DNA of 64,000 nucleotides. Origin: a candidate division FCPU426 bacterium (GTDB lineage Bacteria > Oederibacteriota > JAAXVQ01 > JAUVAV01). Location: the NCBI GenBank assembly GCA_030591525.1, contig JAUVAV010000001.1, forward strand, positions 1 to 64,000, written 5' to 3'. Positions 16,237-24,860 of this stretch are shown piece after piece; the first letter of the stretch is position 1; each line of letters opens with the position of its first letter. The notes beneath the pieces were generated by a model, which made no database searches, had not been told where the DNA came from, and worked only from the letters and a program-made list of their open reading frames with translations. The translations under genes were made by a program, and so were the position numbers.

Positions 16237-16384
16237 GGTAAAAACTCCCTTTGTTTATCCACTAATAATTGCTTATTTTCTTTAATTCCAACATTTTTTA
16301 TGCTTTTTACTAACCCTGCGAATCAAAGCGGGAGGGCTGAAGGAGGGGGGGAAGCGCGCATCCTGATACGCAATGTACTATCTA

Positions 16385-16413
16385 TTGACAAATAAATAGG
16401 TTTTGCTTAAGAT
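16385..16413 (+). promoter_or_regulatory. promoter of tRNA-Leu
   Basis: TTGACA (16385-16390), 17-bp spacer, TAAGAT (16408-16413); the tRNA starts 11 nt further on. Confidence 0.78.
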
Positions 16414-16423
16414 AATGCGCTCC

Positions 16424-16511
16424 GCCGGAGTGGTGAAATTGGTAGACGCAGAGGACTCAAAATCCTCCGCCTTTCGCGGGCATGTCGGTTCGAGTCCGAC
16501 CTCCGGCACCA
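16424..16511 (+). tRNA. tRNA-Leu (CAA)
   Basis: 88 nt with a long variable arm, as expected for a class II tRNA. Acceptor GCCGGAG/CTCCGGC, discriminator A, encoded CCA, and anticodon loop CTCAAAA giving CAA, which reads UUG. Confidence 0.94.
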
Positions 16512-16527
16512 AAAATCGTGTTTTAAT

Positions 16528-16562
16528 AAAAAAAGGGGGAGTGCGATAATCCCCCTTTTTTT
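16528..16562. terminator. bidirectional intrinsic terminator
   Basis: GGGGGA (16535-16540) pairs with TCCCCC (16550-16555), flanked by an A-run on the left and a T-run on the right. It ends tRNA-Leu on the plus strand and the MerR-GGDEF gene on the minus strand. Confidence 0.85.
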
Positions 16563-16583
16563 ATTATCCCGTTATATTGGTTT

Positions 16584-17453
16584 TTAAGAAGAGCGTTTAT
16601 CCACCACAAAATCGCTTTTCTTCATTTTTTGAGCATACTGCTTTAATTCGTTGGCGATATCGTCAATTTGGGCGCAATGCGCCAAACTGCGGCGTTCATT
16701 GGTTACCACGCCTATGGTTAGAGGCATTATAGGATATTTCAAGACCTCGCCTTTCCGGTTAATGTTAATAATATACCCTTGCTTTCGATCTTCTTTATCG
16801 TATTGTTGGGCAATCAACTGCTCAAAGTTTTCAATTAGCTTGGAGCATATCAAGGAATACTTTTCAGGAGTAGTTACTATCACGAAATTATCTCCGCCTA
16901 AGTGTCCGATGACATCAGTCGGATTGCCGTAATCCCGGGTAACATCATAAATAACCAAGGCGGTAAATTTCAGCAGCTTATCACCACGCTGGTAACCATA
17001 GCGCAAATTATAGGCCCGGAAATTGTCAAGGTCGATATAGCAAATTGCGGTTTTTAACCGTTCGGAAAGGCGGCGGTCTATTTCCTGCTGGACAAAGAAA
17101 TGATCAGGCAGATTGGTAAGAGGATGAACCCGGGCGGCTCCCTTGGAAGCAGCATATCCTTCTTCCATTTCGGAACCAATATTGAATTGGTGAAGATCTT
17201 TGACCTTCTTCTTCAACATTTCATCCTGCAGAAAAACCGAGGAAGTTATTAAGTCATTAATTCTTAAATTATTACTCTCCAGGGTTTCTTTGAGGGAAAT
17301 AATTTTCTTCACCATGGCCTTAGTGTATTTTCTATGTCCGGAAGGCACACGCACAGGGGAAATAAGGCCAAGACTTTCCCAGTAACGCAGAGTTCTTTCC
17401 GATAAGCCGCTTAATTTTGCCGTAGCTCCAATACCTACCAGTTTATCTTTCAT
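16584..17453 (-). CDS. MerR-type regulator fused to a degenerate GGDEF domain
   Basis: 289 residues. Residues 6-75 are a MerR winged helix (T-A-K-L-S-G-L-S-E-R-T-L-R-Y-W-E; S-G-H-R-K-Y-T). A short coiled linker follows, then a GGDEF fold at about 110-285 beginning PLTNLP and containing C-Y-I-D-L-D-N-F. The active-site loop reads GGDNF (186-190) where cyclases need GGDEF or GGEEF, so cyclase activity is doubtful; the domain may instead sense a nucleotide and switch the DNA-binding half. This is inference. I use the ATG at 17453; a GTG lies four codons upstream. It follows tyrS on the same strand but has its own promoter. Confidence 0.85.
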   Translation of the reverse strand: MKDKLVGIGATAKLSGLSERTLRYWESLGLISPVRVPSGHRKYTKAMVKKIISLKETLESNNLRINDLITSSVFLQDEMLKKKVKDLHQFNIGSEMEEGYAASKGAARVHPLTNLPDHFFVQQEIDRRLSERLKTAICYIDLDNFRAYNLRYGYQRGDKLLKFTALVIYDVTRDYGNPTDVIGHLGGDNFVIVTTPEKYSLICSKLIENFEQLIAQQYDKEDRKQGYIININRKGEVLKYPIMPLTIGVVTNERRSLAHCAQIDDIANELKQYAQKMKKSDFVVDKRSS

Positions 17454-17538
17454 GATTAAATCCACCCTTTAATATTTTTTTAAACAAAATATACAAAGTT
17501 GGAAATATAACAAATTATAATACGCAAAATTTCCATTT

Positions 17539-17576
17539 ACTATAATATAGTGTACTACAACTAATTTTTTTGTCAA
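17539..17576 (-). promoter_or_regulatory. promoter with long spacer and dyad ahead of the MerR-GGDEF gene
   Basis: Minus-strand TTGACA (17576-17571) is followed by the palindrome ACTATAATATAGT (17539-17551). With ACTATA as -10 the spacer is 19 bp, the over-long spacing typical of promoters activated by MerR proteins. Autoregulation is therefore plausible. Confidence 0.5.
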
Positions 17577-17624
17577 GTTTATATTCATTGTTTTTGTAGT
17601 TTTTTTGTATTGTTAATATTTCTA

Positions 17625-18842
17625 TTATACTATACGTATCCGGCCAAATTTTCTTTTACCAATTTGAACGACCAAACCATTTTTAATTAAAACATCCTGC
17701 CTATGATCTATAACCTTTTCCTGATTGATTAATACCGCGCCTTGACATACCATTCTTTGGCCTTCTGCTTTAGTGGCTACCAATCCCATTTCGTATAGTA
17801 AATTTATTATCCATATTTTGCCGTCTTTTAAATTTGCGGCCGCTATAATTTTTTCAGGAATGTCCGCGGGCAATTCCCGGTCTCTAAATATCCGGTCGAA
17901 CTCTTGGACTGCGAGTTGGGCGGCTTTTTCACCGTGATATTGACTTACAATTCTTCCGGCCATGTCAGCCTTAACCTTCCGAGGATGAAGGTTATTAGCT
18001 TTTAAATCCCGGCGTATCTGTTCCAGGCTGCCAAGCTCAATATCCGTTAATAATTCAAAATATTTAAACATTAAATTATCCGGAATACTCATTAACTTTC
18101 CGAACATTTCCTGTGGGGGATCTGTCACTCCTACGTAATTGCCTAAACTTTTGGACATTTTTTGAACTCCATCCAAACCTTCTAAAAGGGGCAAAGCTAT
18201 GATAACTTCCGGCGATTGTCCAAAATCCTGCTGCAGCGACCGGGCCACGAGACAGTTGAATATCTGGTCGGTTCCACAAAGTTCAATATCTGATTTCAGC
18301 ACTACTGAATCATAGCCTTGAATGAGAGGATAGAGCAATTCGTGCAATCCTATCGGCCGGCCTTCCCGAAAGCGTTTTTCAAAGTCATCGCGCTCCATTA
18401 TCCGCGCCACTGTATACCGGGCGGCCAACCGGACTACTTCGGTGAAGTTCATGGCATTACACCAAGCGCTGTTGTAGACTACTTCGGTCTGTTCCGGAAG
18501 CAATATTTTAAAAACCTGCTCCTGGTAGGTCTGAGCGTTGAGCATAATCTGTTCCTGGCTGAGCGGAGGACGGGTGGTTGAACGGCCGGTGGGATCTCCG
18601 ATCATTCCGGTAAAATCCCCGATTAAAAACTGTACGGTATGACCCCATTCCTGCAACTGACGCAGTTTCCTTAAAACTACGGTATGCCCCAGATGAATAT
18701 CCGGGGAAGAAGGATCAGCGCCATACTTTATTTTCAAACGCACGCCGGGTTTTATTTTTTCTCTAAGTTCGGCTTCACTGATAATCTCCGCGCATCCCCG
18801 GCGGATTATTTTAAGCATTTCTTCCATTTCCAAGTAATTCAC
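17625..18842 (-). CDS. tyrS: tyrosyl-tRNA synthetase
   Basis: 405 residues. It charges tRNA-Tyr with tyrosine in the cytoplasm. Class I signatures are the HIGH-type P-D-I-H-L-G-H-T (about 46-53) and KMSKS (about 230-234). A C-terminal S4 RNA-binding domain (VCQGAVLINQEKVIDHRQDV) is present. Length fits the bacterial enzyme. Upstream I see no T-box leader, so control by tRNA charging is not supported. Confidence 0.96.
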   Translation of the reverse strand: MNYLEMEEMLKIIRRGCAEIISEAELREKIKPGVRLKIKYGADPSSPDIHLGHTVVLRKLRQLQEWGHTVQFLIGDFTGMIGDPTGRSTTRPPLSQEQIMLNAQTYQEQVFKILLPEQTEVVYNSAWCNAMNFTEVVRLAARYTVARIMERDDFEKRFREGRPIGLHELLYPLIQGYDSVVLKSDIELCGTDQIFNCLVARSLQQDFGQSPEVIIALPLLEGLDGVQKMSKSLGNYVGVTDPPQEMFGKLMSIPDNLMFKYFELLTDIELGSLEQIRRDLKANNLHPRKVKADMAGRIVSQYHGEKAAQLAVQEFDRIFRDRELPADIPEKIIAAANLKDGKIWIINLLYEMGLVATKAEGQRMVCQGAVLINQEKVIDHRQDVLIKNGLVVQIGKRKFGRIRIV

Positions 18843-18977
18843 GCTCCTAAACTTTAAAATCGGGCCTACTCTATCATTCCCGGATACGCTTTGGCAATTA
18901 AAAAACTAAGCATTTACCTAAAGCATAACTTTTTTCCTGCAAGATTTCCCGGATTATGATAGAATTTCCCGATTATT

Positions 18978-19018
18978 TCATTCCTGGATTCCCGATAAGA
19001 ACATTCGGGAATGACAAC
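18978..19018. repeat. dispersed CATTC...GAATG inverted repeat
   Basis: TCATTCCTGGATTCCCG and CGGGAATGA arms around an AT-rich loop. It is related to the TCCTCG repeats near 9.3 and 57.1 kb and ends three bases before the partial 157-family copy E. Confidence 0.65.
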
Positions 19019-19020
19019 CT

Positions 19021-19050
19021 AAAAAATCGACTAATTGCTCAGGCTCCTAG
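19021..19050 (-). repeat. partial 157-family repeat, copy E
   Basis: Only the terminal ATCGACTAATTGCTCAGGCT-CCTAG end is present; the rest, including the core, is missing and replaced by the neighbouring repeat. The CTAG end coincides with the start of the next inverted-repeat element. Confidence 0.7.
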
Positions 19051-19222
19051 TGTTGTGTTTCATAAATAGATTCAATAAGACCTCCCCCTTTGGAAAAGGG
19101 GGATACAGGGGGATTTGCCAGAAAAACCCACTCGCGATTGATAAAATCCCCCCTGCCCCCCTTTTGTAAAAGGGGGAGACCAGCACGAATTATTGAACGA
19201 ATTTCTGAGACACGACACTAGG
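19047..19222. repeat. 176-bp inverted-repeat element with nested CCCCC repeats
   Basis: Ends are CTAGTGTTGTGT and its near complement ACACGACACTAG. The imperfect arms continue through TTCAATAA and into inner TCCCCCTTT...AAAGGGGGA hairpins with AGGGGGATTT. The inner part resembles the repeat at 54588-54665. No coding frame; this and copy E fill most of the tyrS-PBP1A interval. Confidence 0.75.
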
Positions 19223-19294
19223 AATACAGAGTTATTATTTGGTTATAACGGATGGCTAATATGTTACTGATTTTTTCACAGGAAGGGCTTAGTT

Positions 19295-21565
19295 ATGGAT
19301 AATGATTATTTATCTTCTCACGATCCTCGAGAATCGGCCCCGGAAAACGATTTATCGCCGAAAATAGAAAGCAGGAACTCTTTCCGCTTTAAGAAAAACC
19401 CTGCGCTTCCCGGCTGGACCTGGCGGCGGATCATGATATTACTTTGCTGTGTGGGCGCTTCCATCGCAGGGGGTATTGTTTTTGGCGTCTTAATAACTTA
19501 TTTAGGCGAGATCCCCCTGGTCTCGGATTTAAAAGCCTATAAGCCGTCGCTTTCCACAAAAATATATGATGCCCAGGGTGATCTGATTACAGAACTTTTT
19601 TCCGAACAGCGTACCCTGATCAACCTGGACGATGTTCCCAAGCAGCTGCAACAGGCTATGCTGGCCATAGAGGATAATAATTTTTACCAGCATTTCGGCA
19701 TTCAATTTTCCGGCATTCTGCGTTCTCTCCTGGTTAATTTCCTGCATAGGCGCTATCAGCAGGGAGGCTCCACCATTACCCAGCAATTGGCCCGGAATAT
19801 GTTTCTCACCCGCCGTAAAACCATTGAACGGAAAATAAAGGAAATTATCCTGGCTCTCCAGATTGAACGAACCTATACCAAGCGGGAAATTCTCGAAATG
19901 TATTTTAATCAAATTTATTTTGGAAACGGCGCCTATGGAATCGAATCAGCCTCCCGATCGTATTTCGGCAAGCATGTACAAAATTTACTCCTTCCGGAAT
20001 GCGCTCTCCTGGCAGGCCTGCCCCGGGCTCCCAGTGCCTATAATCCCTATCGACATCCGGAAAAAGCCCTGCGCCGGCGCGATCTGGTTCTCACGCGAAT
20101 GCAGCGCCTGGGCCGGCTTACGCCGGAAGAAGCTGAGGCGGCCAAGCTTACTCCGCTGAAGCTTTCCTCGGTTGAGATTTCCGAAGCGCCTTATTTTGTG
20201 GAATATGTACGCCAACAACTGGAGGAACGTTTTGGAAGCAATGCGATCTATAAAGCGGGCCTGAAAGTCTATACTTCTTTGGACCTTAATCTCCAGCGGA
20301 TGGCTCAGGATGCCTTTAATGAGGGTCTGGCTGAAGCCGAGGCTTTGATCAGGCCGGGCCTGCATACCCCGGAAGGCCGGGAACCGGAACCTTTGCAAGG
20401 TGCCCTGGTTTTGCTCGAACCGGCCACCGGAGAGATCAAGGCCTTGATCGGCGGCCGGGATTTCCAGAAGAGCAAATTCAACCGCGCGGTCCAGGCTCAG
20501 CGTCAGCCGGGATCAGCCTTCAAGCCTTTTATTTATACCACAGCTTTCATACACGGATTCACCCAGGCGGATATCATTCTCGATACGCCGGTAGTCTTCA
20601 AGGATGGCATGGGAAAAGTATGGAAACCGGAAAACTTCTCAAATAAGTTCCGGGGAGCGACTACTCTTCGAACCGCTTTAACCAAGTCACGAAACGTAGT
20701 AACGGTTAAACTGCTCGACAAGCTGGGAGTAAAATCCGTTATTCAAACCGCCGGGAAACTCGGTATCCAAAGCCCCTTAAAGCCTTATTTGACTCTGGCT
20801 CTGGGCGCTTCGGAGGTCAATTTGCTGGAATTGGTTTCAGCCTATGGATGCTTTCCCAATCGCGGTATCCGGGTTGAACCCTTAAGTATTCTTCGCACAG
20901 AAAATGCTTCCGGAGAAATACTCGAAGAAAATACGCCCTTGCGCCAGGAAGTCCTGGATGAAACTTCGGCGGCCATCATGACTAATCTGCTGGAAAATGT
21001 CATTAATCGCGGAACCGGCTACAGCGCCCGCCGCCTGGGCTTCAAATACCCCGCGGGCGGCAAAACCGGCACTACTAATGATTTCTCCGACGCCTGGTTT
21101 TTAGGCTTTACCAGCGAATATGCGGCCGGGGTCTGGATCGGACTGGATTCCCATCGCAGTATGGGAAGAGGTATTACCGGCGGAAAGGTAGCCTGTCCCA
21201 TTTGGACCAAGCTCATGCTGCGAATTTATGCGGAGCGGACTCCTAAAAAATTCATTTATCCCGAGAGCGTGAAAACCGTGAGATTCTGCAATATTTCCGG
21301 TCTGCTGCCCAATCCCGGCTGCCAATCACACGTAGCTCTGGGCGCTTTTGCCATAGGTACCGCCCCTACTCAATCCTGCGATGTGCATAGGGCCGCCGGT
21401 CCGGAAGGCTCCTTGGGCTACGACCTTAATTTATCACCTGACCTGGTCACGCCCATCGAAAATACGGGAACTACGCCGGCCGCAGATGCTTCCGATGACG
21501 CCCCGGTTCAGCCTGAGGCCACGCCGATTCCGCCATCCCTTGACGACCGGCCCGTGATGTTTTAA
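19295..21565 (+). CDS. bifunctional penicillin-binding protein 1A
   Basis: 756 residues. A cytoplasmic N terminus is followed by one membrane helix (about 45-70), then a GT51 glycosyltransferase (EDNNFYQHFG; GGSTITQQLARN) and a transpeptidase with S-x-x-K in GSAFKPF, S-x-N in TKSRN and K-T-G in GGKTGTTN. It polymerises and cross-links peptidoglycan at the outer face of the inner membrane. The C-terminal extension is Pro/Asp/Ala-rich with two Cys near 668 and 680. GGAAGGG precedes the ATG. A terminator follows. Confidence 0.95.
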   Translation: MDNDYLSSHDPRESAPENDLSPKIESRNSFRFKKNPALPGWTWRRIMILLCCVGASIAGGIVFGVLITYLGEIPLVSDLKAYKPSLSTKIYDAQGDLITELFSEQRTLINLDDVPKQLQQAMLAIEDNNFYQHFGIQFSGILRSLLVNFLHRRYQQGGSTITQQLARNMFLTRRKTIERKIKEIILALQIERTYTKREILEMYFNQIYFGNGAYGIESASRSYFGKHVQNLLLPECALLAGLPRAPSAYNPYRHPEKALRRRDLVLTRMQRLGRLTPEEAEAAKLTPLKLSSVEISEAPYFVEYVRQQLEERFGSNAIYKAGLKVYTSLDLNLQRMAQDAFNEGLAEAEALIRPGLHTPEGREPEPLQGALVLLEPATGEIKALIGGRDFQKSKFNRAVQAQRQPGSAFKPFIYTTAFIHGFTQADIILDTPVVFKDGMGKVWKPENFSNKFRGATTLRTALTKSRNVVTVKLLDKLGVKSVIQTAGKLGIQSPLKPYLTLALGASEVNLLELVSAYGCFPNRGIRVEPLSILRTENASGEILEENTPLRQEVLDETSAAIMTNLLENVINRGTGYSARRLGFKYPAGGKTGTTNDFSDAWFLGFTSEYAAGVWIGLDSHRSMGRGITGGKVACPIWTKLMLRIYAERTPKKFIYPESVKTVRFCNISGLLPNPGCQSHVALGAFAIGTAPTQSCDVHRAAGPEGSLGYDLNLSPDLVTPIENTGTTPAADASDDAPVQPEATPIPPSLDDRPVMF

Positions 21566-21604
21566 TCTGTCATATTTTCCTCGGCTCGGAATTAAATAAA
21601 AAAA

Positions 21605-21635
21605 CCCCGGAACTATTTAATCCCGGGGCTTTTTG
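21605..21635. terminator. bidirectional intrinsic terminator between PBP1A and PPDK
   Basis: CCCCGG (21605-21610) pairs with CCGGGG (21623-21628), with A-rich sequence on the left and T-rich on the right, so it serves both convergent genes. Confidence 0.85.
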
Positions 21636-21643
21636 TTTCCTGC

Positions 21644-21679
21644 AGTTGTAGGGGCGACGCATGCGTCGCCCCTACAACT
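21644..21679. repeat. 36-bp perfect palindrome at the PPDK stop
   Basis: AGTTGTAGGGGCGACGCA followed by its exact complement. It touches the PPDK stop codon. The inner 30 bp are identical to the palindrome at 24641-24670 on the other side of the gene. Confidence 0.92.
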
Positions 21680-24549
21680 TACTTTTTCTTCCCTTTACCC
21701 GCCGACTTCTTAGCCGTTTTTTTCGCGGACCGGGCGATCTTTTTCACCGCTTTTTTCACGGTCTTTTTCACGGCTTTTTTACTAACCGGCTTGCTGCTTA
21801 CCGGCTTTTTCTTAGCTCCCGCAGCCTTTACCGCTAGCTTGACCGCCTGAGACTTGTTTTTAGCCTCCTGCTTGGACTCGATCGCAGCCTGGGCAGCAGC
21901 CAGACGCGCAATGGGTATACGGTAGGGCGAGCAGGAGACATAGTCTAATCCGATATTATGGCAGAACGCTACTGAGGCCGGATCACCGCCGTGTTCTCCG
22001 CATATACCCAGTTTGATTTTCGGCCTGGTGGAGCGGCCTTTTTGCACAGCCATATCCACCAATGCGCCTACGCCTTTGACGTCCAGGGTCTGGAAGGGAT
22101 CTTTCTCCAGAATTTTCTTTTCCTGGTAGGCATTAATGACTTTGCCCGCGTCGTCCCGTGAAAAGCCAAAGGTGGTTTGGGTTAAATCATTGGTCCCGAA
22201 AGAAAAGAATTCCGCTTCCTTCGCGATTTCATCCGCTGTCACGGCCGCACGCGGCAGTTCAATCATGGTCCCGATCATGTAGCCGAGCTTTACGCCTTTC
22301 TCTTTTTGCACCTGCCGGATTACCTGCTCGGCCAATACTTTTTGATTTTTTAATTCTAAAACATGGCCGATTAGGGGAATCATGATCTCCGGCATTACCT
22401 GATTGCCCTCGGCTGTACATTCGGCCGTGGCTTCGGCAATGGCTCTCACCTGCATCTCGGTAATTTCCGGGTAGGTAATACCCAGCCGGCAGCCGCGGTG
22501 TCCCAGCATGGGATTCAGTTCATGCAATTCCTGGACCCGGGCCAGCAGCTTTTTTTTCTCCGCCAGTTCCGGCGCTTCCGGATTGACGGCCTCAATTTTG
22601 GCTATCTCAACCATGAGTTCTTCCCGCTTGGGCAGAAACTCGTGCAAGGGCGGATCCAGCAGCCGGATAGTTACCGGAAAACCTTGCATGCTGTCAAAAA
22701 GCCCCTTAAAGTCTGAACGCTGCATGGGAAGCAGTTTATCCAGAGCGGCCCGGCGGCCCGGCTCGTCAGTGGCCAGGATCATTTCCTGCATATAGGGCAG
22801 CCGGTCTTCGGCAAAGAACATATGCTCAGTCCGGCAGAGCCCGATACCCTCGGCCCCAAATTCACGCGCTTTCTCGGCATCCCGGGGAATGTCCGCATTG
22901 GCCCGGACTTTCAATCTCCGGAACTCATCCGCCCACACCATGAATTCGGAAAACTCTTCTGACAACTTAGGCGCCATAGTCTTGACCCGGCCTTCCAGAA
23001 CCCGGCCGGTCGCGCCGTCCAGAGTGATCCAGTCGCCTTGCTTAAAGGTTTTACCGCCCACTTCCAGGGCTGTCCCGCTTTCATGAATTTTGACATCCTC
23101 GCAGCCGGCTACGCAGCATTTGCCCATGCCCCGGGCCACCACAGCCGCGTGGCTGGTCATGCCGCCGCGGGCGGTTAAAATTCCCCGGGAAACCTCCATG
23201 CCGTGAATATCATCCGGACAGGTTTCCTCGCGAACCAGAATCACTTCCTCATCCTTTTCCTCAGCCCAGCGAACCGCGTCTTCGGCCGTAAAAACTATCT
23301 TGCCGGACACCGCCCCCGGCGAAGCCGGCAGGCCCTTGGCCAGAACATTAATTTCAGCCGTGGGATCTATGATCGGATGCAGCAAATGGTCGAGTTGGGC
23401 CGGAGCTACCCGTTGTATGGCCTCTGCTTTGGTTATCAGGCCCTCTTTCACCATCTCTACGGCGATCCGGATAGCCGACTGGGCCGTGCGTTTGCCGGCG
23501 CGGGTCTGCAGCATATAAAGCCGACCGCGTTCAATCGTAAACTCGAAATCCTGGATATCCCGGTAATGTTTTTCCAGACGCTTGGTAATAGCATGCAATT
23601 GCTTGAAAACCGCGGGCATTTCTTCGGACAACTTGGCAATCGGCAGGGGGGTACGCACCCCGGCCACTACGTCCTCTCCCTGGGCATTGGTCAGGTATTC
23701 GCCGTAAAAATGATTTTCACCGGTCGAAGGATTGCGGGTAAACCCGACGCCGGTTCCGGAGTCATCTCCCATATTGCCGAAAACCATGGCCTGAATATTA
23801 ACCGCCGTGCCGAGTGAAGAGGGGATATCATTCATTTTGCGGTAGTAGATCGCCCGATCGTTATTCCAGGATTTAAAAACCGCGTCCCGGGCCATGGTTA
23901 GCTGGGTCATGGTGTCCTGAGGAAAATCACGGCCGGCCTTCCGCCGCGTAATCTCCTTGTAGGTAATGATCAGACTTTTTAAATCATCCGCTGTCAGCTG
24001 AGTATCGAGTTTTATCCCCTGCTCGGCTTTCTTGGCGGTCAGGGCCTTTTCATACGCTTCCTTCTCAACCCCCAGCACCACACTGCCGAACATCTGGATA
24101 AACCGGCGGTAGCTGTCATAAACAAAACGCTCATTGCCGGTGGCGTCCGCAAATCCCTGAACCGTCACATCATTCAACCCGAGGTTCAGGATGGTATCCA
24201 TCATGCCCGGCATGGAAAATTTCGATCCCGAACGCACTGAAACCAGCATGGGGTTCTTGGGATCTCCGAATTTTTTATTCATGGTTTTTTCCAGCCTGAT
24301 AATATTAGCTTTGATTTGGTCATCCAGCCCGGCCGGCACCTGCTTCCGGTTTTCATAATAAAGATTACAGGTTTCGGTGGTAATGGTAAAACCGGCCGGC
24401 ACGGGCACACCGGTATTAATCATCTCCGCCAGACCGGCGCCCTTGCCTCCCAAAAGATCACGCATGCTGCCGCTTCCCTCTGCCTTGCCTTTTCCGAAAA
24501 AGTACACAAATTTTTTCTTGTTTGCCGCCTTGATAATTTTAGTCGCCAT
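21679..24549 (-). CDS. ppdK: pyruvate, phosphate dikinase with lysine-rich tail
   Basis: 956 residues. It interconverts pyruvate, ATP and phosphate with PEP, AMP and pyrophosphate; in such bacteria it can run in glycolysis or gluconeogenesis. The ATP-grasp domain comes first (LGGKGAGLAEM), then the swivelling domain with catalytic His in GGMTSHAAVVARG, then the PEP/pyruvate barrel (SFGTNDLTQTTFG; LGICGEHGGDP). The standard enzyme ends near residue 890; here about 55 residues follow with K-K-A-V-K-K-T-V-K-K units, like the tail of the lipoprotein at 10479. Start MATKIIKAANKKK. Identical palindromes lie immediately beyond both ends. Confidence 0.95.
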   Translation of the reverse strand: MATKIIKAANKKKFVYFFGKGKAEGSGSMRDLLGGKGAGLAEMINTGVPVPAGFTITTETCNLYYENRKQVPAGLDDQIKANIIRLEKTMNKKFGDPKNPMLVSVRSGSKFSMPGMMDTILNLGLNDVTVQGFADATGNERFVYDSYRRFIQMFGSVVLGVEKEAYEKALTAKKAEQGIKLDTQLTADDLKSLIITYKEITRRKAGRDFPQDTMTQLTMARDAVFKSWNNDRAIYYRKMNDIPSSLGTAVNIQAMVFGNMGDDSGTGVGFTRNPSTGENHFYGEYLTNAQGEDVVAGVRTPLPIAKLSEEMPAVFKQLHAITKRLEKHYRDIQDFEFTIERGRLYMLQTRAGKRTAQSAIRIAVEMVKEGLITKAEAIQRVAPAQLDHLLHPIIDPTAEINVLAKGLPASPGAVSGKIVFTAEDAVRWAEEKDEEVILVREETCPDDIHGMEVSRGILTARGGMTSHAAVVARGMGKCCVAGCEDVKIHESGTALEVGGKTFKQGDWITLDGATGRVLEGRVKTMAPKLSEEFSEFMVWADEFRRLKVRANADIPRDAEKAREFGAEGIGLCRTEHMFFAEDRLPYMQEMILATDEPGRRAALDKLLPMQRSDFKGLFDSMQGFPVTIRLLDPPLHEFLPKREELMVEIAKIEAVNPEAPELAEKKKLLARVQELHELNPMLGHRGCRLGITYPEITEMQVRAIAEATAECTAEGNQVMPEIMIPLIGHVLELKNQKVLAEQVIRQVQKEKGVKLGYMIGTMIELPRAAVTADEIAKEAEFFSFGTNDLTQTTFGFSRDDAGKVINAYQEKKILEKDPFQTLDVKGVGALVDMAVQKGRSTRPKIKLGICGEHGGDPASVAFCHNIGLDYVSCSPYRIPIARLAAAQAAIESKQEAKNKSQAVKLAVKAAGAKKKPVSSKPVSKKAVKKTVKKAVKKIARSAKKTAKKSAGKGKKK

Positions 24550-24640
24550 CCTGCTTTAACTCCCCTTCCTTTTTTTTATTTAATATTTATGTAATGCTGT
24601 TTTTTCAATCCCTTAAATTCGAGATATGCCACCCACGGAA

Positions 24641-24670
24641 TGTAGGGGCGACGCATGCGTCGCCCCTACA
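24641..24670. repeat. 30-bp perfect GTAGGGG palindrome upstream of PPDK
   Basis: TGTAGGGGCGACGCA plus its exact complement, identical to the inner part of the palindrome at 21644-21679. The rest of the 24550-24860 interval holds no gene that I can see. Confidence 0.92.
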
Positions 24671-24860
24671 ACTGCCGGTAATGCTATAACCAACGGCTAA
24701 TATATCCCGAAATTGGAGGGTTTTCAAAACCTTTAATCTGAACAAAAATAATTTTCTTAGGCATGTAAAAATTGGGGAAATATTAGCATACTCATAAGGC
24801 AATCTGCAAGTTTTTTTCAAAATTCCTTGCGGAAGCCGGCCAGGAGATAAGAATAAGTTG

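Noticed and set aside
18843-19020. T-box leader of tyrS
   Set aside because: No T-box sequence or specifier stem is visible; the interval contains dispersed repeats.
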